From NCBI GenBank assembly GCA_016841765.1, contig JAENYN010000043.1, positions 1 through 34,561 of the forward strand: DNA of 34,561 nucleotides, written 5' to 3'. The DNA comes from Guptibacillus hwajinpoensis (GTDB taxonomy: Bacteria; Bacillota; Bacilli; Bacillales; Bacillaceae_O). Both the position numbers and the translations under genes were made by a program. Below are positions 30,875 to 34,561 of this stretch, one piece after another. Position 1 is the first letter of the stretch. Each line of letters begins with the position of its first letter. The notes beneath the pieces were generated by a model that saw nothing but the letters and a program-made list of their open reading frames with translations, was not told where the DNA came from and searched no databases.

Positions 30875-31459
30875 ATGAAACAGCGCATACGCATTTTTGC
30901 AGCACTAACCGGAACACTGATTCTTCTTGCCCTCACAGCCTGCGGCGGCAGCAACTTTGAGGGGGATTTCAGCTATGAAGTAAAGGATTTCACATATGTG
31001 AATCAGGATGGTGAAAAAGTATCGCTTGACGACCTTAAAGGAAAACCCTGGCTGGCCGATTTTGTATTCACTAACTGCAACACGGTCTGTCCGCCGATGA
31101 CAGCCAACATGTCACGGATACAGGAAAAACTGAAAGAAGAAAACATCGATATGCAAATCGTGTCGTTTAGCGTTGATCCTGAAAATGACACACCAGAAAC
31201 ATTGAAGGAGTTCGGTGACAAATTTGATGCCGATTACAGCAGCTGGGATTTCCTTACCGGCTATGAGCAGGAAGAAATCGTCACACTCGCCCGTAAATCT
31301 TTCAAAACGCTGGTTCAAAATGATCCGAGTTCGGACCAGGTCATCCACGGAACTTCTTTTTATCTCGTTGACCAGGAAGGGAACGCCGTCAAAAGTTATG
31401 ATGGGCTCGATACTCCATACGAAGAGATCATCGATGATGCCAAGGCCATCACCGAATAA
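30875..31459 (+). CDS. SCO1/SenC-family copper-binding lipoprotein
   Basis: This 194-residue thioredoxin-fold lipoprotein resembles B. subtilis YpmQ (BsSCO), which is needed to build the CuA centre of cytochrome c oxidase. The N-terminus is a lipoprotein signal with lipobox LTAC (Cys23). The metal and redox motif is CNTVCPPM, and the partner His is in DQVIHGTSFYLVD. The start at 30875 follows GAAAGGAAGACAGTCG. It appears monocistronic and acts on the outer face of the membrane. Confidence 0.94.
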   Translation: MKQRIRIFAALTGTLILLALTACGGSNFEGDFSYEVKDFTYVNQDGEKVSLDDLKGKPWLADFVFTNCNTVCPPMTANMSRIQEKLKEENIDMQIVSFSVDPENDTPETLKEFGDKFDADYSSWDFLTGYEQEEIVTLARKSFKTLVQNDPSSDQVIHGTSFYLVDQEGNAVKSYDGLDTPYEEIIDDAKAITE

Positions 31460-31536
31460 GAACACCTTTATTGAAAAAATTACCTGAAGAAGTATAAACG
31501 GCTGAACATTTCCTTTATAATATAAGTAGGCCGGGC

Positions 31537-31564
31537 TTACCAGCGGCAGCAGGTTTTTGCCGCC
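31537..31564. other. GC-rich hairpin between the SCO gene and ykyB
   Basis: AGCGGC and GCCGCCGCT can pair around a loop with TTTTT inside. It has no T-run after the stem. It may be a weak terminator of the SCO transcript or part of the ykyB leader. Confidence 0.35.
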
Positions 31565-31611
31565 GCTATGGCAGCCCTAAATACAAAGCCAAAATGAAAG
31601 GAGTTCCCGCC

Positions 31612-32097
31612 ATGCCGTCACACCATTCCAACCAAAGCAGGAAGCAGCAGAACGAGCTGCCCCCCGCAACCCCTGATAACCTTGCAAAAGCTGTTTACAC
31701 CGTCAATCGCCACGCCAAAACAGCACCAAACCCCAAATTTCTTTACTCTTTGAAAAAGAAGTCACTGCAGAAGCTGCTTAAAGAAGGCAAAGCCCGCAAG
31801 GTCGGACTGCATTTTTCCCCTAATCCGAAATACAGCCAGCAGCAATCAGATCTGCTCGTATCTGTAGGAAAGTATTATTTTCATATGCCTCCTGTCAAAG
31901 AAGATTTCCAAACGCTTGAACATCTCGGAGAAGCCAGTCAATCATACCGGAATCCAAAAGCCCAAATGCCGCTGACCCAGGCCAAAAAGCTTCTGGAACG
32001 GTATACAGGTTTCCAAGATAAGGACCAGCATCATCCTCCCAGGCAAAAAAAATATGAAAAACCCGTCTTTAAGCGGCTTGGTGAATCTTATCGCTGA
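31612..32097 (+). CDS. ykyB: YkyB family protein
   Basis: The product is 161 residues. It contains NLAKAVYTVNRHAKTAPNPK, KSLQKLLKEGKARKVGLHFS, QQQSDLLVSVGKYYFHMPP and SQSYRNPKAQMPLTQAKKLL, which follow B. subtilis YkyB closely as I remember it. Biochemical function is unknown. The start is ATG 31612 (MPSHHSNQSRK), 8 nt after AAAGGAG. The earlier ATG at 31594 precedes that ribosome site and is rejected. No membrane segment is seen, and the protein is basic. Confidence 0.9.
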   Translation: MPSHHSNQSRKQQNELPPATPDNLAKAVYTVNRHAKTAPNPKFLYSLKKKSLQKLLKEGKARKVGLHFSPNPKYSQQQSDLLVSVGKYYFHMPPVKEDFQTLEHLGEASQSYRNPKAQMPLTQAKKLLERYTGFQDKDQHHPPRQKKYEKPVFKRLGESYR

Positions 32098-32113
32098 CCA
32101 TGCTTCTCTGTGA

Positions 32114-32136
32114 GGGAACCGGCACGCCCGGTTCCC
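32114..32136 (+). terminator. Terminator of ykyB
   Basis: GGGAACCGG and CCGGTTCCC form a perfect 9-bp stem with a 5-nt loop, followed by GTTTTTATT. Confidence 0.94.
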
Positions 32137-32374
32137 GTTTTTATTGGTCAAAAGTATTCTTTCCACCTAGCGGGCAGTACTAATCCTTCATATTCAAATT
32201 TCCAGCAAGAATGGAACCGCAAATATCCGGCAAATCGGACAGCTCTCTCCCCGCCATTGTCAGATCCACCGGTACTTTGTTTTTTTTCTGTTACAGCCAA
32301 TCCCTCTTTTGTTTACTTTTTATGCACGCGGTTAAATATAAAGGTACATACTGACAATCAAAAGGAGACTATCC

Positions 32375-33256
32375 ATGAAAAAAGCGGCGATTATTCAGAA
32401 TCCAGCATCCGGAAACAGTAAGATGCATGAAGCCATGCCTGAGATTAAAAAGCAGCTTTTGTCCAAATATACAGACGTTGAAATATTTGAGACAAAGAAA
32501 CCGGGTGACGGTGCGGACATTATCTCAGAATATCACCAATCCTTTGATGCCATTATCGGTGCTGGCGGAGACGGCACGGTCTACGAGCTGGTCAATGCCT
32601 TATGCCCGTTAAAAGAAAGGCCGGTTTTTGGAATCCTTCCGGGCGGGACATGCAATGATTTTGCCCGTACCCTCCGTATGCCGTTCGATCCGGAAGGAGC
32701 AGCCAGGGCCCTGGTGGAAGGGATGCCTATTCAAATCGACATCGGGAACACAGGCGGCCGGTTTTTTTCAAACTTTTGGGGTGTTGGATTGATCACAACC
32801 GTTTCACAGGAAGTGGATTCCGCAATCAAATCATCCTTTGGCCGGCTTGCCTATTACTTATCTGCCCTTCAAAACGCGTCTGACGGCGAGCCATTCCGCC
32901 TTCAGGTTGATTCGCCGGACGGCCATTTTGATGGCGAGGCAGTTATGGCAATTGTGGGAAACGGGCCATACACCGGCGGCATCCGCACCTTTTTTCCGGA
33001 CAGCAGCTTCACGGATGGAAAGCTTGATGTCCTCATTGTCAAAAACGCCTCCGTTAAAACAATATGGAATCTTTTCCAGCAGCGCTTTTCAGCAGAAACA
33101 GCCGAAAATGAAAACCTTGTCTATTTCCAGACAAGGGATCTGCAAATTAAAACCGATCCGGTTCTGACAGTAGATACGGATGGAGAACGACCGGACAACA
33201 CTCCTGCTGACATCCGTCTGTTTCCTTCCTATTTGTCTGTCATCGGCAACAATTAA
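32375..33256 (+). CDS. YegS/BmrU-type lipid kinase (diacylglycerol kinase catalytic domain)
   Basis: This 293-residue protein has the diacylglycerol kinase catalytic fold. N-terminal AAIIQNPASGNSK, the nucleotide motif IIGAGGDGTVYELVNAL near residues 60-75 and GILPGGTCNDFARTL near residue 90 are all intact. The C-terminal half carries the beta-sandwich with TVDTDGERPDNTP. It probably phosphorylates a membrane lipid such as diacylglycerol or phosphatidylglycerol. It differs from the small integral DgkA. The start follows AAAAGGAGACTATCC. Single gene. Confidence 0.92.
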   Translation: MKKAAIIQNPASGNSKMHEAMPEIKKQLLSKYTDVEIFETKKPGDGADIISEYHQSFDAIIGAGGDGTVYELVNALCPLKERPVFGILPGGTCNDFARTLRMPFDPEGAARALVEGMPIQIDIGNTGGRFFSNFWGVGLITTVSQEVDSAIKSSFGRLAYYLSALQNASDGEPFRLQVDSPDGHFDGEAVMAIVGNGPYTGGIRTFFPDSSFTDGKLDVLIVKNASVKTIWNLFQQRFSAETAENENLVYFQTRDLQIKTDPVLTVDTDGERPDNTPADIRLFPSYLSVIGNN

Positions 33257-33261
33257 AGAAA

Positions 33262-33483
33262 TCAGTCTCTTCTTATAATCAAATAAATGACCAATCCGAG
33301 AATAGGAAAGAAAAGCGTGCCTACTAATACGACAATGGCATATTCTTTACTATTTCCAAGCCGGATCGAATCCCGGTAAGCCCAGATGCTTGTAACAATA
33401 TTCAAGATGATCAGGCCCGCCCCAATGAGCAGGAATAAGCCTGCGACAACACCGAACGAAGCAACAACTGCAAAACTCAGCAT
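33262..33483 (-). CDS. Small membrane protein, PLDc_N-like
   Basis: This 73-residue protein has two or three helices: near residues 3-32 (VVASFGVVAGLFLLIGAGLI) and 50-70 (IVVLVGTLFFPILGLVIYLI), ending IIRRD. The FPILGLVIYL-x-x-RR ending resembles PLDc_N domain proteins such as the YxlE-like gene in this window. The start is ATG 33483 after AAAGGGGGATCTTT. It converges on the lipid kinase with a gap of only 5 nt and no separate terminator seen. Confidence 0.75.
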   Translation of the reverse strand: MLSFAVVASFGVVAGLFLLIGAGLIILNIVTSIWAYRDSIRLGNSKEYAIVVLVGTLFFPILGLVIYLIIRRD

Positions 33484-33699
33484 AAAGATCCCCCTTTTTT
33501 ATTTACACTAATTCTACGGATATCAAAAAAATAAGTTTCATTGTCTCTTATAAGACATCTGCTCTTCTTGCATAGAATTTCAATCGAATGTCATAATAAG
33601 GAAATGAAGGGAAGCCGCTATGCTTTCATTTTCCTCAGCAAGTGTGCGGGATTCGCCTTACTTGCTCCGAAACGTTCGTGTAAGGAGGCATGAAGGAAT

Positions 33700-34221
33700 A
33701 TGATCATTATTTTCTCAATTGCCGCAGCTGCGGCTATGCTGGTCGTATTTTTAACCAGCTCTACGATTCCCCGCCGTTTTCATATAAAGTATTCAGAACA
33801 ATACAGCGTTACATTAGAAATGATCTGGGGTACCATTAATAATTTGGACAGGATAGCTGGCCGGAGCCGATTCACAAAACGGGTTGAACAAATGGGCCAA
33901 AATCACCTCGGATTGCCGGTATGGCGCGAGTATTCCCGATTCGGCACCTTTTCTGAATATGAAGTCATTGAAAAGGTTCCTTTCAAAAAAGTGACAATAC
34001 ACCTAAGAAACAGCAGTTACGGCCTGAAAGGAAAATGGTGTTATGAATTGGATGAAAAGAAAGGAAAAACGACGGTCACCATTACCGAACATAGTGAGAT
34101 CCAACAATTTGCGGCACGGTTCCTGCTTATGTTTGCGGGCAGGGATTTTCAAACAAGAAAGCAATTCGGAGTCCTCGAACAATCACTGCAACGCCCGGAA
34201 AACATGCTGACAAGCCACTAA
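33700..34221 (+). CDS. Membrane-anchored SRPBCC-like protein
   Basis: This 173-residue protein has one N-terminal helix (IIIFSIAAAAAMLVVFLTSS). A domain of the polyketide cyclase/START-like (SRPBCC) pattern follows: YSEQYSVTLEMIWGTINNLD, then LPVWREYSRFGTFSEYEVIE, GKWCYELDEKKGKTTVTITE and a last helix FAARFLLMFAGRD. The ligand is unknown. The start at 33700 follows TAAGGAGGCATGAAGGAAT. It is single, with no partner gene visible. The family call is by pattern only. Confidence 0.75.
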   Translation: MIIIFSIAAAAAMLVVFLTSSTIPRRFHIKYSEQYSVTLEMIWGTINNLDRIAGRSRFTKRVEQMGQNHLGLPVWREYSRFGTFSEYEVIEKVPFKKVTIHLRNSSYGLKGKWCYELDEKKGKTTVTITEHSEIQQFAARFLLMFAGRDFQTRKQFGVLEQSLQRPENMLTSH

Positions 34222-34225
34222 AAAA

Positions 34226-34241
34226 CTCGCCGATTGGCGAG
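34226..34241 (-). terminator. Hairpin with minus-side T-run after the SRPBCC-like gene
   Basis: CTCGCC, GATT and GGCGAG form a 6-bp stem. The T-run (TTTTTTAG) is on the minus side, so it best stops minus-strand transcription coming from beyond the window. On the plus side it may still end the SRPBCC-like transcript. Confidence 0.6.
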
Positions 34242-34329
34242 CATTTAAAATGTACAAAAGAAGTTAGGACATAACTAAATAAGTCATGCTTTGAGACGAG
34301 CAATATCTATTCAACGTAATGCTGTTTGC

Positions 34330-34500
34330 TAATAATCGGTTAAGCTGATAAAACAAGTTCGTTCCATTGCGCTGCAGACACTCACTTTCACCATAGGCAC
34401 AAGTGCGACATCTGTTCCTGCTTCCCTCCGGCCACGGGGAGGAAGCTGAGCCTCCTCCGCTGCGCCTGCGGAGTCTCAGCCTTTCCTCTATTTCCCGTTG
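34330..34500 (-). repeat. Dispersed Bacillaceae-type repeat, copy C
   Basis: In plus orientation the block contains GCTGAG (34445-34450), CTCCGC/GCGGAG (34455-34460 and 34468-34473) and CTCAGC (34475-34480), a nested palindrome. On the minus strand it reads GCTGAGACTCCGCAGGCGCA and then AGCGGAGGAGGCTCAGC. I recall this form from interspersed repeats common in Bacillaceae. Its tail matches copy A at the window start. An ORF on the minus strand (34264-34530) is Arg/Ser/Gly-rich repeat translation and is not called. Confidence 0.72.
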
Positions 34501-34561
34501 GACTTGGAAAAAACTTCTTTGAAATAACACCGCACGAAGAAAATGGGTTTTTATTTTCGAG

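Noticed and set aside
34264-34530. Minus-strand ORF of 88 residues at the window end
   Set aside because: It is translation of the dispersed repeat. A similar low-complexity frame appears in copy B near 16712-16942.

Overview
The window looks like a chromosomal segment of a spore-former-type Bacillales bacterium (Bacillaceae or a close relative). Evidence for this is the strong AGGAGG-like ribosome binding sites, ATG/GTG/TTG starts, clear intrinsic terminators, and B. subtilis-type genes (ykyB, fadH/ykuF, a YxlEFG-like ABC set, an FbpA-like small protein). Sites matching the B. subtilis ArgR/AhrC, FadR and Fnr consensus sequences are also present, as are three copies of a dispersed repeat of a type I recall from Bacillaceae. 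Apart from some interspersed repeats it reads as ordinary chromosome, with no phage or intact insertion sequence.

Layout. 1-1070 (minus): a three-gene unit encoding a small membrane protein, a 46-residue double-CxxC protein and a peroxiredoxin whose peroxidatic position is an in-frame TGA. 1311-4211 (minus): an OmpR-type two-component system next to a secreted DUF2680-type protein. 4413-4560: three 51-bp tandem repeats. 4591-14972 (minus): a formate respiration block, fdhD - fdnG(Sec) - fdnH - fdnI, then after a structured leader with a terminator fdhE - mobA - moeA - moeA/PBP fusion. 15269-15585: a 52-bp palindromic tandem array. 15758-16626: fadH with a FadR box. 16929-22375 (minus): argCJBD and argF with two ARG boxes. 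22438-27960 (minus): an SLC13/RCK_C transporter, a PAS-GGDEF-EAL protein and two overlapping fluoride channel genes. 28112-34241: an HPr-like protein without its phosphorylation sites plus an FbpA-like protein, a YxlEFG-like ABC operon, a SCO lipoprotein, ykyB, a YegS-type lipid kinase and small membrane proteins.

The central result is that two genes are interrupted by TGA exactly at the catalytic Sec/Cys codon: fdnG (residue 189) and the peroxiredoxin (residue 46). In both, a stem-loop starts exactly 11 nt after the TGA, the same spacing I recall for E. coli fdhF. The fdnG loop is GGTCT, the classical SelB-binding loop. I therefore annotate both as selenoproteins and not as pseudogenes. The window holds no selA, selB, selC or selD, so the decoding machinery must lie elsewhere. 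FdnGHI would be a Tat-exported respiratory formate dehydrogenase feeding the quinone pool. FdhD, FdhE, MobA and the two MoeA proteins supply sulfuration, maturation and molybdenum cofactor.
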